Numbered from the stretch's first letter, positions 16,654 to 25,964 are shown. The stretch: DNA of 64,000 nucleotides from Irregularibacter muris (GCF_024622505.1 NZ_JANKAS010000003.1:186001-250000); one strand, 5' to 3'. Notes: generated by a model from the letters alone, not told the origin. Numbers and translations: made by a program.

Positions 16654-19326
16654 TCACCTTTTTGTTTCTATATCATTAGGATGCTGTAAATAAATAATGC
16701 TCTTCACTTCGCATGTTCCAACTTTTATTTTGCGGTCTTTTATTGTAGAGATTATCCTTTCATCTAATGTGGATTGGTAGAGACTTCCTGATGTCCCTGC
16801 AAATAATGCATTCTTGCTCAAGCTTCGATGGGGATTATAAAATCTTATAACCAACTCCTCTTTATCCTCTGCTTTTTTAACCGTGGATAAAACCACATCT
16901 CCTTTGATCTCAAAGGCTGAATAATCTGAGGGTAAGTCTTTATCCCTTGGATTTGTAAGTATAAAATAGGTAGTATTATTTTTAAATTGTGCTCCTTGGT
17001 AGGAAATAATCGGTGTAAGTATTTCCTTTGCATTTTTAGCAAAATCATAGGCCTGATATTGATCATGGTATGCCATATGATACTTTGCATGTATTTCTTT
17101 ATGCATAAGCTCGGCATCGGGGGTTGGGGCTTTTGTTCCTGATTCCCTACCGGGTCTATCATTTAGCTCTTCTTTGCCAAGATAGGGTGTAGACCGCAAT
17201 ATCGTCATAGCAATTTTATTAAATTTTTCACCGATAATCTGATATTCCCGCACCGAGTCTGTAATGACTTGAAGGGCAGAATTCTCTTTTGCTATCCCCA
17301 CAAAACTTTGCATTGGCTCTATTGTTCTTGGCTTTTCATTCCATCCTTCTTCCTTCCAAAACTCAACTTCTTTGAGATATACCTTTCTTTTGATGGTACC
17401 GAATTGTTCATCTGCATAGGAATACTTTGCATAGATATCGGTATTTACAACCATTCTTAATCGATGTTCTATAGCTCTATTGAGTACAGTGATATCTATT
17501 TCCACATTAGGATTGTTTTTAACTAAAGAAAGATTTAGAGCTATCCTATTACAAACAGAGGTTTTTCCTTGATCTCTTTCTTTCAAGTTATAGGGCAATG
17601 GCATTTCAAGAATGATATACAGTGTGCTTTTAAGAGTATTTGATGTATTGTCTATACTTTTTACCCTAACATTTCTTAAATACTGGTTATGGGTTGGCTC
17701 AGAATAGTCATAACTATCCCCTTCATCCCCATCATCTTCAAAATAGATAGCATCTATATAATTTTTTTGTCTCTTCTTATCGTAGATATCTATCCTTCCA
17801 TCATTATTTATTGATATAGAAAGATATTCATTTTCAATACAATTGTTTTGCTGGACTAATGATTCCTGCATTTTTTCTTTTTTACGTATATAGAGAGTTT
17901 TATAGCTAAAGGGTTGTAGTTTCTCAATATCGATAAGCATTTTAGCCTCAAATATATTTTGGATTTCCTTATGCCAAGAAGTATGGGAATCATTGTCTAC
18001 ACCAATTTCTCTAATTGATTTTTTAAGAATAGAATCGGTTACATTTTTAATATCCACCACTTCTGATGGGTATCTATTGCCTTCTTCATCATAAATTTCT
18101 ACTTCACGAAAGGGTAAAAATAATTGGGTTTCTAAAAGTCCTCCTCTTTCATAGGGAAGAAGGTTATATACCTGAAATTGGAAGTGATCCTTCACTGGGA
18201 TTTTTGTACTGATTTCCCTAAGCTTTAATTCTGTTAATGCCCTAGAAAGATGGTTTGCTTCAATAAATCTGTGCTGGACATCTCTATTGGTGTCATCTGA
18301 ATTGCACATACCAATGCTATCATGGGCAGAATTATCAAGCATCAGTTTCCAAATCTTTTCAAAAACCCTTTCCTCATATTTACATCCCAGCATATAAGCC
18401 AAAGATGACACGGGTTCAGCTATATTTTGAAGATAATTTTCTATCCTATTATTCATGATTTTTAAATCTGCCCGGGTGGAGAAAATGCTTTTATGGGTTC
18501 TGGAATATTGTCCAAAGGTAAACTCCCCTTGATATCTTTCAAAATCTATACCGGATTTCTCAATCTCGGCCATTGCTTCCTCCAAGGACATCATTTCAAC
18601 ATCAATGTTTGGCAATACCTCCCTAGCGGTCTTAATCAGTTTGGGCAAATTTTTTCTAATGGGTTTTTGATCCTCTCCATTGAATAATAATATGAATCCT
18701 GCTGCATACTTCTCTTTCAAATTTTCTATGCTTTCCATAAGGTACTTTTTTAGATCCTCTGGTTTCTCTGGTGGGTAGCCAAAGCTACCATAGGCATAAA
18801 TATTATGGACAAAGACTTCATCTCCATTTGGTGAGCTCCAATAAAATTCTCCTTTTTTAACTAATCCATCAGCAATGCCTCTCCTAAATGCTGCATACTT
18901 CAGTCCAAATCCTCTATAGATTTGTGGCATCTGCTCACTCATTCCAAAGGAATCTGGAAGATATCCAATTTCCATGCACTTTCCAAGTTCTTTAGCCTTG
19001 CGTGTACCATAAAGCAAATTTCTAACTAGAGATTCTCCCGATACCACCAAAGTATCTGGTTGGGTGTACCATGGGCCCGTAGCTATCCTATTTTCTCTAA
19101 TAAGCTTTTTTATTCTTTCCTCCATACTAGGTCTCATAGAAATATAGTCTTCTATTATTGAGGTTTGCCCATCAAGGATAAAACATTTAAATTCCTGATC
19201 TTGTTCTAAATGATCAATAATTTCATCAAAATCATGGAGAGAGTAAATCATTGATTTGGAAGATGTAAAATACCATTCTCTATCCCAATGGGTATGAGGA
19301 ATTATGCCTACCTTCAACTTTTTCAT
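16654..19326 (-). CDS. mngB: GH38 alpha-mannosidase, mannosylglycerate hydrolase-like
   Basis: Cytoplasmic retaining alpha-mannosidase. The 890 residues match E. coli MngB (877) along their length: IIPHTHWDREWYF carries zinc ligands, GPWYTQPDTLVVSGES and GYLPDSFGMSEQMPQIY the catalytic Asp, and DDGDEGDSYDYSEPTHNQY lies in the C-terminal part. MngB removes mannose from 2-O-alpha-mannosyl-6-phosphoglycerate delivered by a PTS. The gene sits directly between a PTS EIIC gene (83 bp gap) and the PRD regulator, which supports a phosphorylated mannoside substrate, though mannosylglycerate itself is not proved. No signal peptide. Start has AAGGAGG. Confidence 0.88.
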   Translation of the reverse strand: MKKLKVGIIPHTHWDREWYFTSSKSMIYSLHDFDEIIDHLEQDQEFKCFILDGQTSIIEDYISMRPSMEERIKKLIRENRIATGPWYTQPDTLVVSGESLVRNLLYGTRKAKELGKCMEIGYLPDSFGMSEQMPQIYRGFGLKYAAFRRGIADGLVKKGEFYWSSPNGDEVFVHNIYAYGSFGYPPEKPEDLKKYLMESIENLKEKYAAGFILLFNGEDQKPIRKNLPKLIKTAREVLPNIDVEMMSLEEAMAEIEKSGIDFERYQGEFTFGQYSRTHKSIFSTRADLKIMNNRIENYLQNIAEPVSSLAYMLGCKYEERVFEKIWKLMLDNSAHDSIGMCNSDDTNRDVQHRFIEANHLSRALTELKLREISTKIPVKDHFQFQVYNLLPYERGGLLETQLFLPFREVEIYDEEGNRYPSEVVDIKNVTDSILKKSIREIGVDNDSHTSWHKEIQNIFEAKMLIDIEKLQPFSYKTLYIRKKEKMQESLVQQNNCIENEYLSISINNDGRIDIYDKKRQKNYIDAIYFEDDGDEGDSYDYSEPTHNQYLRNVRVKSIDNTSNTLKSTLYIILEMPLPYNLKERDQGKTSVCNRIALNLSLVKNNPNVEIDITVLNRAIEHRLRMVVNTDIYAKYSYADEQFGTIKRKVYLKEVEFWKEEGWNEKPRTIEPMQSFVGIAKENSALQVITDSVREYQIIGEKFNKIAMTILRSTPYLGKEELNDRPGRESGTKAPTPDAELMHKEIHAKYHMAYHDQYQAYDFAKNAKEILTPIISYQGAQFKNNTTYFILTNPRDKDLPSDYSAFEIKGDVVLSTVKKAEDKEELVIRFYNPHRSLSKNALFAGTSGSLYQSTLDERIISTIKDRKIKVGTCEVKSIIYLQHPNDIETKR

Positions 19327-19347
19327 TTTGCCTCCTTATTATAAAGA

Positions 19348-19372
19348 TAAGGGAGCCCTTAAGGATCCCTTA
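19348..19372 (-). other. Hairpin between EIIC and mngB
   Basis: On the minus strand AAGGGA and TCCCTT arms enclose an inner palindrome CCTTAAGG. There is no T-run, so this is more likely an mRNA processing or stability element than a terminator. Confidence 0.45.
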
Positions 19373-19409
19373 CTTCATTGGATTTTTTTGTTTTTAGAGA
19401 TGATCTGTT

Positions 19410-20642
19410 TTATTCAAAAACTTCTAATTTCCCCTTCTTAATTAAATTATTTCTATACAATACATTTATTACAGCAATTAAGGTAGCCCCTACAACCAAT
19501 CCTATAATATAGGGAATGATTCCATCGATTAGTGGCCATGCCCATATAGCGGATTCTGGGAACCATTGGACGGCTCCCAGTGCAATTGCCGTTATTGACC
19601 CTATGACAGAGCAAACCACATATAACGGAATTGTAAATCCAGGTCTTTCCAATGCAAAGGGAATAGCCCCTTCTGAAATCCCCATAAAGGCTAAGAATAT
19701 GGATGTCTTTCCTGCTTGATAAAATTGCTTATCGTATACTCTTCTGCCTACTAACTTTTTATCAATGAGGGTACTTAATCCAAGTCCTATGGATGGCGTA
19801 ACTATGGCTAGAACCCTTGCAGTAATAGGTAGGGTCTTTTCCACGGTAAATGCAGTAGCAACAAATCCAGCCGCCTTGTTTACAGGGCCTCCTAGGTCAA
19901 AAGCCGTTGCAGCCGAAAGGATGGTTGCATAGATCATTTCCCCCGCTGTTCCTGCCGAAAGCAATATGCTTCTTATTCCATTGTTTAAAGCTCCACCTAG
20001 CGGAGTAATGATATATACCATTGCTATTAATGTAAATAATGCCGTTAACAGAGGAACTAAGAAGGTTGTTTTAAAGGCCAACCAATTATGGGATACTTTT
20101 ATTTTTGCGTTTAGCCATTTGACAAAATATCCAACAGTAAAAGCTATGATTACTCCGCCTAGAAATCCTGAAGCAATTGGTGGTACGGCTTCCCATGTTC
20201 CATCCACCAATCCCATTCTTGCAACCGGATTGTTAGCTACATACCCACCGATAAATCCTGCCAGAAGGGCAGTTTTTCCACCTATTGAATTGGCAGTAAA
20301 TGCTGAGAACATAGGGACTGCAAATCCGAATAAGGTAAATCCAAAGCTTGACATTGTATTTGCTAATTTTAATAATGTTTCACTGGTGCCTACAAACTGA
20401 CCTGAGTTTAATGCATCCACAATAGATAAGGAAGGATCAATTCCTAAAATAACATAGGGTATAATTTGTGAAAATGCCCCAATAAGTCCTCCCATAATTA
20501 ATATGGGTATCATGTAGGATATTCCTGTCATTATGTGTCTGCTTATTTCTGTCCAAACCGTTCTTTTTCCATTTCCTCCTCCTTTTGCCCGTCCCGTAGG
20601 TTTATCACCGGATGAACCTACCGTTCTTTTGGTAATTGCCAT
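19410..20642 (-). CDS. PTS fructose-type EIIC permease
   Basis: Membrane subunit of a fructose/mannosylglycerate-family PTS; it moves the sugar across the membrane for phosphorylation by EIIB. The 410 residues have about nine to ten membrane segments and family blocks SYMIPILIMGGLIGA, FGFAVPMFSAFTANSIGGK, FDLGGPVNKAAG, and MGISEGAIPFALERPG with the sugar-binding GISEGAIPF region. Residues 1-27 are a basic, Gly-rich tail (SGDKPTGRAKGGGNGKRT) like the linker that joins B and C domains in fused proteins such as FruA and MngA, suggesting that a fused ancestor was split. Between the EIIB and GH38 genes. Confidence 0.93.
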   Translation of the reverse strand: MAITKRTVGSSGDKPTGRAKGGGNGKRTVWTEISRHIMTGISYMIPILIMGGLIGAFSQIIPYVILGIDPSLSIVDALNSGQFVGTSETLLKLANTMSSFGFTLFGFAVPMFSAFTANSIGGKTALLAGFIGGYVANNPVARMGLVDGTWEAVPPIASGFLGGVIIAFTVGYFVKWLNAKIKVSHNWLAFKTTFLVPLLTALFTLIAMVYIITPLGGALNNGIRSILLSAGTAGEMIYATILSAATAFDLGGPVNKAAGFVATAFTVEKTLPITARVLAIVTPSIGLGLSTLIDKKLVGRRVYDKQFYQAGKTSIFLAFMGISEGAIPFALERPGFTIPLYVVCSVIGSITAIALGAVQWFPESAIWAWPLIDGIIPYIIGLVVGATLIAVINVLYRNNLIKKGKLEVFE

Positions 20643-20781
20643 GTAAAACTCCCCCTTTTCTTATTCAAATGAAAATGAACTTAATTTGTTGTACTCGTTG
20701 GTTAGTATTCAGCCAGCACAACGGTAAATTTATGATTTTTATAAAAAGCTAATAGCTATTTGGATATCTTAAAACTTCTTC

Positions 20782-21099
20782 TTAAAATCCTAAATCTTCT
20801 TCAATTTCTTCTAAGATTCCCCCTGGGTTTTTAATCAATTCTTGCAATCCTACTTCATATATTTCATATCCTTCAAACCTTTCCATGCCATCAGGCGTAA
20901 TGGCTATTGCATGAATAATGATATCCGCCTCTGCAATATCTGTAGCTTCAAGTCTATTTTGAATACCATCTGAGCCTTGAGTTTCAACCTTTATATCATA
21001 TCCTCGCTCTTTTGCTGTTTTCTCCAAGGCTTCTGCCGCCATAAATGTATGTGCCAATCCCATTGTGCAAGCACATACCCCTACAATTTTTTTTGCCAT
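20782..21099 (-). CDS. PTS fructose-type EIIB
   Basis: Cytoplasmic phosphocarrier that accepts phosphate from EIIA on a cysteine and passes it to the sugar in EIIC. The 105 residues open with GVCACTMGLAHTFMAAEALE, in which Cys of CACT is the phosphorylation site, followed by VETQGSDGIQNRLEATDI, the usual fructose-type EIIB pattern. It is separated from EIIC by 139 bp without recognisable features and from EIIA by 16 bp. Start has AGGAGGAGAAGG upstream. Confidence 0.94.
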   Translation of the reverse strand: MAKKIVGVCACTMGLAHTFMAAEALEKTAKERGYDIKVETQGSDGIQNRLEATDIAEADIIIHAIAITPDGMERFEGYEIYEVGLQELIKNPGGILEEIEEDLGF

Positions 21100-21115
21100 A
21101 TCCCTTCTCCTCCTT

Positions 21116-21565
21116 TTAAGAATTTAAAGCATTTTGTATTAATTTATATACTACGTTCGCATCATTTGATTGGTTTAGCGTTAATTTAAACTCCTCATCA
21201 ATCAACTTCCTAGAGATCTTTGACAACATAGTTAAATGAATATTTTCTTTATTTTCCTTGGGGGTTAAAAAAGATATAATTAGTTTAATGTTCTCTCCAC
21301 CCCAATCAATGCTATTTTTTAGCTTTATAATCAATACCGCTGGAAAATTAATTGTCTCTGATTTTGTATGGGGTATGGCTATTGTCTCATCAATTGCTGT
21401 GTTAAATTCTTTTTCTCTATTCCATAAATCTTCTTCTGTTTGCTGTTTGTCTTTAGATATTCCCAACTCATCAGCCTTACTGGCAATAAAATTCATAGCC
21501 TCTTCTTTCCTTTTTACATCTACATCTAAAAATAGGTAGTTTCTTTTAAAGATTTCCAATTGCAT
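21116..21565 (-). CDS. PTS fructose-type EIIA
   Basis: Phosphotransfer protein that takes phosphate from HPr. The active His is in TIAIPHTKSE about residue 85. The 149 residues match the PTS_EIIA_2 fold; AVLIIKLKNSIDW and LIISFLTPKENKENIHL are the following strand-helix elements. First gene of the mannoside operon (EIIA, EIIB, EIIC, GH38, PRD regulator). The promoter upstream has a good -10, a poor -35 and an inverted repeat at the usual activator position. Confidence 0.93.
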   Translation of the reverse strand: MQLEIFKRNYLFLDVDVKRKEEAMNFIASKADELGISKDKQQTEEDLWNREKEFNTAIDETIAIPHTKSETINFPAVLIIKLKNSIDWGGENIKLIISFLTPKENKENIHLTMLSKISRKLIDEEFKLTLNQSNDANVVYKLIQNALNS

Positions 21566-21654
21566 TCCCCTTTGACCGTTTTTAAGTACTCTTTTTAAAA
21601 TTTATAATAATGATCTTGTATTTCAAAACAGAATTTTCCTAATCCTTTAAAGTT

Positions 21655-21660
21655 ATTATA
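21655..21660 (-). promoter_or_regulatory. -10 element of the mannoside PTS operon
   Basis: Perfect TATAAT on the minus strand, about 90 bp before the EIIA start codon. The -35 region has no good hexamer, consistent with a promoter that needs an activator. Confidence 0.5.
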
Positions 21661-21691
21661 GCATCGTGAAAGGGTTTAATTTATTTTAAAC

Positions 21692-21709
21692 TTACCGTTA
21701 TATCGGTAA
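21692..21709 (-). promoter_or_regulatory. Inverted repeat, candidate activator site
   Basis: TTACCG-TTATAT-CGGTAA, six-base perfect arms, lies about 44-61 bp upstream of the inferred transcription start, just upstream of the weak -35. The PRD regulator encoded at the end of the operon is the obvious candidate to bind it. Confidence 0.45.
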
Positions 21710-21747
21710 AATATATTTAATTAAACAGGCCTTATCAAGGATATAAA

Positions 21748-21785
21748 AAGAGACTGGGCACGAATAATTTCGTGCTCAGTCTCTT
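21748..21785 (-). terminator. Terminator of the MNT-HEPN gene
   Basis: A long stem (AAGAGACTG... with ...CAGTCTCTT, about 16 of 17 bp paired) is followed on the minus strand by TTTTATAT. It lies 100 bp downstream of the stop codon at 21886. Confidence 0.8.
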
Positions 21786-21885
21786 GATCTATACTATTCT
21801 TTTCTATTTTTATGTTTTTTGTCCCTTACTTAGCAGCCATAGGGCAAACGGAGTCAGATGTGAATAATTTACTTATTCTCTCATC

Positions 21886-22359
21886 TTATTGAATTTTATT
21901 AACAGAATATATAAATTCCTCAAAATCCCCTAAATGATTTTCGATAACTTTTTGTAAGATTTCTACATCACTATTTTGATAATTATGAACAGCTATGTTT
22001 CTGAAACCAATCATTGCCTTTAATTTTTTTAACATTTTATCGTCAATTATATTGTGATGATTTAATGCTTCAAAAGCTCTTTGAATATTCAATACGATAG
22101 AATCTTGTTTAGTATAATCTTTTAAATGAACACTCTGAATATCCCTTTTCACCTCAAAAGAAAGATTACCTGCAGCCATAAGCAGCGTATAGGGATCAAT
22201 AATATTATCTGTATAAATAGCCAAGTCTATATCACTATCTTCATGTCCTTCTCCTTTGGCAAAAGATCCAAAAAGATAAATAAACTTGGGGTTAAATTCT
22301 TTTTTTAAAAAACCTATGATTTTCTTCTTATTTTCTTCTGGCAAGTATATCTTCCTCAC
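21886..22359 (-). CDS. Fused and shortened MNT-HEPN (MntA-HepT-like) protein
   Basis: Normally MntA (a minimal nucleotidyltransferase antitoxin) and HepT (a HEPN-domain RNase toxin) are two neighbouring genes; here one 157-residue chain holds parts of both. Residues 1-80 are the MNT domain with the active-site pattern FGSFAKGEGHEDSDIDLAIY. From about residue 81 the sequence reads like HepT: YTKQDSIVLNIQRA, then NIIDDKMLKKLKAM and the HEPN signature GFRNIAVHNY (R-X4-H). The segment between RA and FEAL, where HepT has a further helix of about 25 residues, appears to be missing. Possibly a degraded toxin-antitoxin pair; activity uncertain. Confidence 0.75.
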   Translation of the reverse strand: MRKIYLPEENKKKIIGFLKKEFNPKFIYLFGSFAKGEGHEDSDIDLAIYTDNIIDPYTLLMAAGNLSFEVKRDIQSVHLKDYTKQDSIVLNIQRAFEALNHHNIIDDKMLKKLKAMIGFRNIAVHNYQNSDVEILQKVIENHLGDFEEFIYSVNKIQ

Positions 22360-22453
22360 CCTTTCATCATTCTCTATCTATTTATAGTATATCTTTTCAT
22401 TTTTTTGGAATTCGCTTATTTCTCCTAGGATTATCCTATGATTTTTTCCTCTC

Positions 22454-23053
22454 TCAATCCCTTTTCCTTGGTGCAATTCCTTTAAGAAGCATTTCTGTCC
22501 ACTCTTCTATATAAGGTGTGGCTTGCTCATATATTTGTGGATTGGATAACCCTTCTACAATAGTCCGAAAATAAAGGAGTAAAAATTCATCAGAGTATTT
22601 TAAATCCACTTTTCCTTCCTTTCGTCCTCGATGAAATAAATCCAGCATCGTACTATAACTATCTCGGGTGTATCTTTGGATTATTAGAGACAATCCATTT
22701 TCATTTTTCTCTGTGATATATTTCATCATTCTTGTGTAAAATCTTTTATTGATTCTATTTAGAAATCTAATTTTATTCTGTGTTAGGGCAATTAATGTCT
22801 CTTCAAAAGATTTATTCTCATCCAGAACCTCCTCTGCTTCTTCTATCAATTGGTCTAAAAAAGACTTATAAACTTCATGGATTAGATTGTCCTTACTATC
22901 AAAATATTTAAAAATTGTAGTTTTCCCCACATTAGCATGCTTAGCTATTTCCTCCATTGTGATATTTCCATCGTCACTACTATTCATTAATTCAAAAGTT
23001 GATTCTAAAACCTTCTTTTTCTTTTCTTCGGTTCTTCTTTCAAAACCATTCAA
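22454..23053 (-). CDS. TetR/AcrR-family regulator
   Basis: Transcription repressor, probably of the ABC exporter genes encoded divergently on its right. The 199 residues contain an N-terminal DNA-binding domain (about residues 10-60) with the pattern ITMEEIAKHANVGKTTIFKY and FDSKDNLIHEVY. The C-terminal helical ligand-binding region (YTRDSYSTMLDLFHRGRKEG, EFLLLYFRTIVEGLSNPQIY) is typical of the family. The ligand cannot be read from the sequence. A 309-bp divergent region separates it from the exporter. Confidence 0.9.
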   Translation of the reverse strand: MNGFERRTEEKKKKVLESTFELMNSSDDGNITMEEIAKHANVGKTTIFKYFDSKDNLIHEVYKSFLDQLIEEAEEVLDENKSFEETLIALTQNKIRFLNRINKRFYTRMMKYITEKNENGLSLIIQRYTRDSYSTMLDLFHRGRKEGKVDLKYSDEFLLLYFRTIVEGLSNPQIYEQATPYIEEWTEMLLKGIAPRKRD

Positions 23054-23362
23054 CTTTATTACCTACTTTCTATAGATCATTCACTTAAAAAATATTATTT
23101 TCACTAATTTTATTCCTAATTCTATTATATACGAATACTTATGAACTATCAAAGCTGGTTTAGTATTTATTATTGATTATATTTTTGAAAAGTGTTAATA
23201 TTGAACTAATAAGTTTATTTTAGTTTAAAACATGCCTTAAAACAAATTAATATGTACCAAATATACATGAATAGTTTAATACGTCCTCTAACATTTTTAC
23301 TTAAACTGGAAATCAGGTTATAACACGCTATCAAAATTTTTTAGTGAAGGAGTGTCAAGGTT
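23054..23362. other. Divergent control region, TetR gene and ABC exporter
   Basis: AT-rich, 309 bp. I see no convincing palindromic operator or consensus promoter. The exporter start is preceded by GAAGGAGTG. Confidence 0.4.
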
Positions 23363-24244
23363 ATGGCAGAAATTGTGAAATTACAAGGAGTTCAAAAGAA
23401 ATTTGGTAAGTTTCAAGCCCTAAGGGATGTAACCTTTACCGTAGATAAGGAACAAGTTGTTGGCTTTATCGGTCCAAATGGAGCAGGTAAATCTACAACC
23501 ATTCGTATTCTATTGGGGATTCTTAAACGTAATGGGGGAGAAGCACAAATCTTTGGAAAGGATGTTTGGAAAGACAGCTTAGAAATTCATAAGCGTATTT
23601 CCTATGTTCCAGGTGATGTAGCCCTTTGGGGAAATCTAACAGGAGGAGAAATTATCGATCTATTTATTAAACTTCATGGTGGAGGAGATAAGAAAAAACG
23701 GGATTATCTCATTGAACGTTTTGAATTGGATCCTAAGAAAAAAGCCAAAAGTTATTCCAAAGGAAATAGGCAAAAAGTTGGTTTAATTGCAGCACTATCT
23801 GTTAATCCAGATTTATATATATTTGATGAACCCACTTCCGGTCTTGATCCATTGATGGAATCTGTCTTTCAGGAAGAAGTAGCAAAAATCAAAAAGGAGG
23901 GTAAGGCCATTCTCCTATCTTCTCATATTTTAAGTGAAGTAGAACGTTTAGCAGATAAGGTGGTTATCATTCGTCAAGGTGAAATAGTAGAAACAGGTAC
24001 TCTAGATGAATTGCGTCATTTAACCCGTTCTACAATAACATTATTAACAGAAGATGATGTGACAAAAATGGCTTCTATCCATGGCATACACGACTTCACA
24101 CAAAAGGATAATCAAGCTACGTTCTCAGCAGATAATCAATACATCAATGATATTCTAAAGGAAGCAACCAAGTTGGGGGTTAAAAAGTTTGAGGCTGTGC
24201 CTCCAACTCTTGAAGACTTGTTTATGCGTCACTATGAAGAATAA
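23363..24244 (+). CDS. ABC exporter ATP-binding protein
   Basis: ATPase of a two-component ABC exporter. The 293 residues have the Walker A motif GPNGAGKSTTIR (about 39-50), the Q-loop region YVPGDVALWG, the signature YSKGNRQKVGLIAAL, Walker B LYIFDEPTSGLDPL and the switch His in LLSSHILSEVERLADK. The C-terminal 80 residues form the extra domain found in drug and antibiotic exporters. It lies 26 bp before the permease gene and is divergent from the TetR gene. In COG3559-type systems such pairs give resistance to antibiotics; the substrate here is unknown. Confidence 0.94.
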   Translation: MAEIVKLQGVQKKFGKFQALRDVTFTVDKEQVVGFIGPNGAGKSTTIRILLGILKRNGGEAQIFGKDVWKDSLEIHKRISYVPGDVALWGNLTGGEIIDLFIKLHGGGDKKKRDYLIERFELDPKKKAKSYSKGNRQKVGLIAALSVNPDLYIFDEPTSGLDPLMESVFQEEVAKIKKEGKAILLSSHILSEVERLADKVVIIRQGEIVETGTLDELRHLTRSTITLLTEDDVTKMASIHGIHDFTQKDNQATFSADNQYINDILKEATKLGVKKFEAVPPTLEDLFMRHYEE

Positions 24245-24270
24245 TCATTTGATTGGGAGGTGAGAATGTG

Positions 24271-25884
24271 ATGAAAGAGAAATTTATGCGTTGGGATATA
24301 TTGTTTTTACAGTATCTAAAGCGCGATTGGAAAAAAATAATATTTTGGATTATAGGACTCGGTCTATTTTCGGCAGGTTTCGTTCCTGCTTTTGAAGAAA
24401 TAGCCAAGGGGCAAGGCTTAATTGGAATGTATGAAACCATGCAAAATCCTGCCATGACATCGATGGTTGGACCTACTCCAATTAAAATAGCAACCCATTA
24501 TACATTAGGGGCAATGTATACCCATACAATGTTATTATTCTGCGGTTTGTTTGCCATGATCATGTCTGTTTTGCACATAGTGGGGCACACCCGTAAAGAA
24601 GAAGACTTAGGACTTTTGGAACTTATACGTTCATTTCAAATAGGACGTCAGGCAAATTCTCTGGCTTCAATGATAGAAACAATTTTCATAAATGTATTAC
24701 TTGCACTATTTATTGGTGGTGTAATGACCATCTTTGGTGCCGATACCATCTCTGCAAAAGGATCTTTTTTATTCGGAACATCTATTGGAATGGCTGGCAT
24801 AATGGGTGCAGCCATTGCACTTGTGATGGCACAAATAATGCCATCATCCTCTGGTGCAACAGGGTCATCCCTTGGAATTGTGGGACTTCTCTATATCCTT
24901 CGTGCAGGCACCGATATCTCCAATATTGATTTATCCATGATCAATCCAATGGGCTGGACTTATTTAACCTATCCCTTTACTGAAAACCACTGGCTGCCCC
25001 TTGGCTATGGCTTTATTTTCTGTCTTATCCTGGTGGTTATCGCCTTTGCTCTTGAAGGAGCTCGGGATATGGGAGCAGGGTATCTACCTGAAAGAGAAGG
25101 AAGAGCAAATGCAAAAAAATCATTATTATCTGTCCCGGGTTTATTTATCAAGATTAATAAAGGAGTAATGATTGCTTGGTTAATTGCTTTTGTCATTTTG
25201 GGTGCTGCCTATGGATCCATTTATGGAGATATGCAATCTTTCATTGAAAGTAGCGATATCGTACAGCAAATGTTTACTCAATCAGGGGTTTCCATTGAAG
25301 AATCCTTTACGGGTACCATTATGATGGTTATGATGGGCTTGGTTTCTATTTTGCCCATTGTTATCGTCAATAAACTTTTTGCTGTAGAAAGCCGTTTATA
25401 TTTAAGTCAACTTCATGCTACAAAAGTGACCCGTGGTCAATTTTATTGGACCAGTATTGGGTTAGCCATTTTTGCTGGTTTACTAGGAACTTTATTCGTT
25501 GCAGGTGGACTTGGAGGGACAGCAATCTCTGTAATGTCGGATAGTGCAACAATGGAAATGATTGATTTTTTAGCTGCAGGATTTAATTTCTTGCCCGCAG
25601 TATTATTCTTTACAGCGCTGGCAGCTTTAACACTAGGGTGGGCACCAAGACTGGGTAAACTTATCTATGTATATCTTGGATATTCCTTTATATTAAATTA
25701 CTTTTCAGGTATCTTGGATTTGCCGGATTGGTTTTTAAAAACAGCTATAAAAAGCTGGATACCACGAATGCCCATGGAGGACTTTGATGCTTCTATCTTC
25801 ATTACCATAACTGCAATTAGCATCGCTTTGATGATCATTGGCTATTTGGGATATAAGAGACGGGACATGATGGAAGGGGCTTAA
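24271..25884 (+). CDS. ABC exporter permease (polyketide-antibiotic exporter type)
   Basis: Membrane part of the exporter, 537 residues with about twelve hydrophobic segments in two similar halves, as in COG3559 permeases where both half-permeases are fused. Seen: an N-terminal cytoplasmic stretch (WDILFLQYLKRDWKKI), GFVPAFEEIAKGQGLIGMYE, EEDLGLLELIRSFQIGRQAN and, in the second half, ESRLYLSQLHATKVTRGQFY. I start at the ATG at 24271, next to GGGAGGTGAG; an upstream TTG would put the ribosome binding site inside the gene. Base composition is slightly richer in GC than neighbouring genes, but not decisively so. Confidence 0.9.
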   Translation: MKEKFMRWDILFLQYLKRDWKKIIFWIIGLGLFSAGFVPAFEEIAKGQGLIGMYETMQNPAMTSMVGPTPIKIATHYTLGAMYTHTMLLFCGLFAMIMSVLHIVGHTRKEEDLGLLELIRSFQIGRQANSLASMIETIFINVLLALFIGGVMTIFGADTISAKGSFLFGTSIGMAGIMGAAIALVMAQIMPSSSGATGSSLGIVGLLYILRAGTDISNIDLSMINPMGWTYLTYPFTENHWLPLGYGFIFCLILVVIAFALEGARDMGAGYLPEREGRANAKKSLLSVPGLFIKINKGVMIAWLIAFVILGAAYGSIYGDMQSFIESSDIVQQMFTQSGVSIEESFTGTIMMVMMGLVSILPIVIVNKLFAVESRLYLSQLHATKVTRGQFYWTSIGLAIFAGLLGTLFVAGGLGGTAISVMSDSATMEMIDFLAAGFNFLPAVLFFTALAALTLGWAPRLGKLIYVYLGYSFILNYFSGILDLPDWFLKTAIKSWIPRMPMEDFDASIFITITAISIALMIIGYLGYKRRDMMEGA

Positions 25885-25923
25885 CCCAAAAGTAAATAAA
25901 AATGAGAACCACAATCTAATTTA

Positions 25924-25963
25924 TAAGGAGGTGCCCCAGAAATCAATCTGGGACACCTCCTTA
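25924..25963. terminator. Bidirectional terminator
   Basis: A 16-bp stem with one mismatch (TAAGGAGGTGCCCCAG with CTGGGACACCTCCTTA) lies between the exporter and the converging sugar operon. Confidence 0.8.
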
Positions 25964-25964
25964 A

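Larger units (their letters stand above)
21566..21885. other. Control region of the mannoside PTS operon
   Basis: Contains the -10 element (21655-21660), an inverted repeat (21692-21709) and the terminator of the gene to the right (21748-21785). No coding sequence recognised. Confidence 0.6.
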
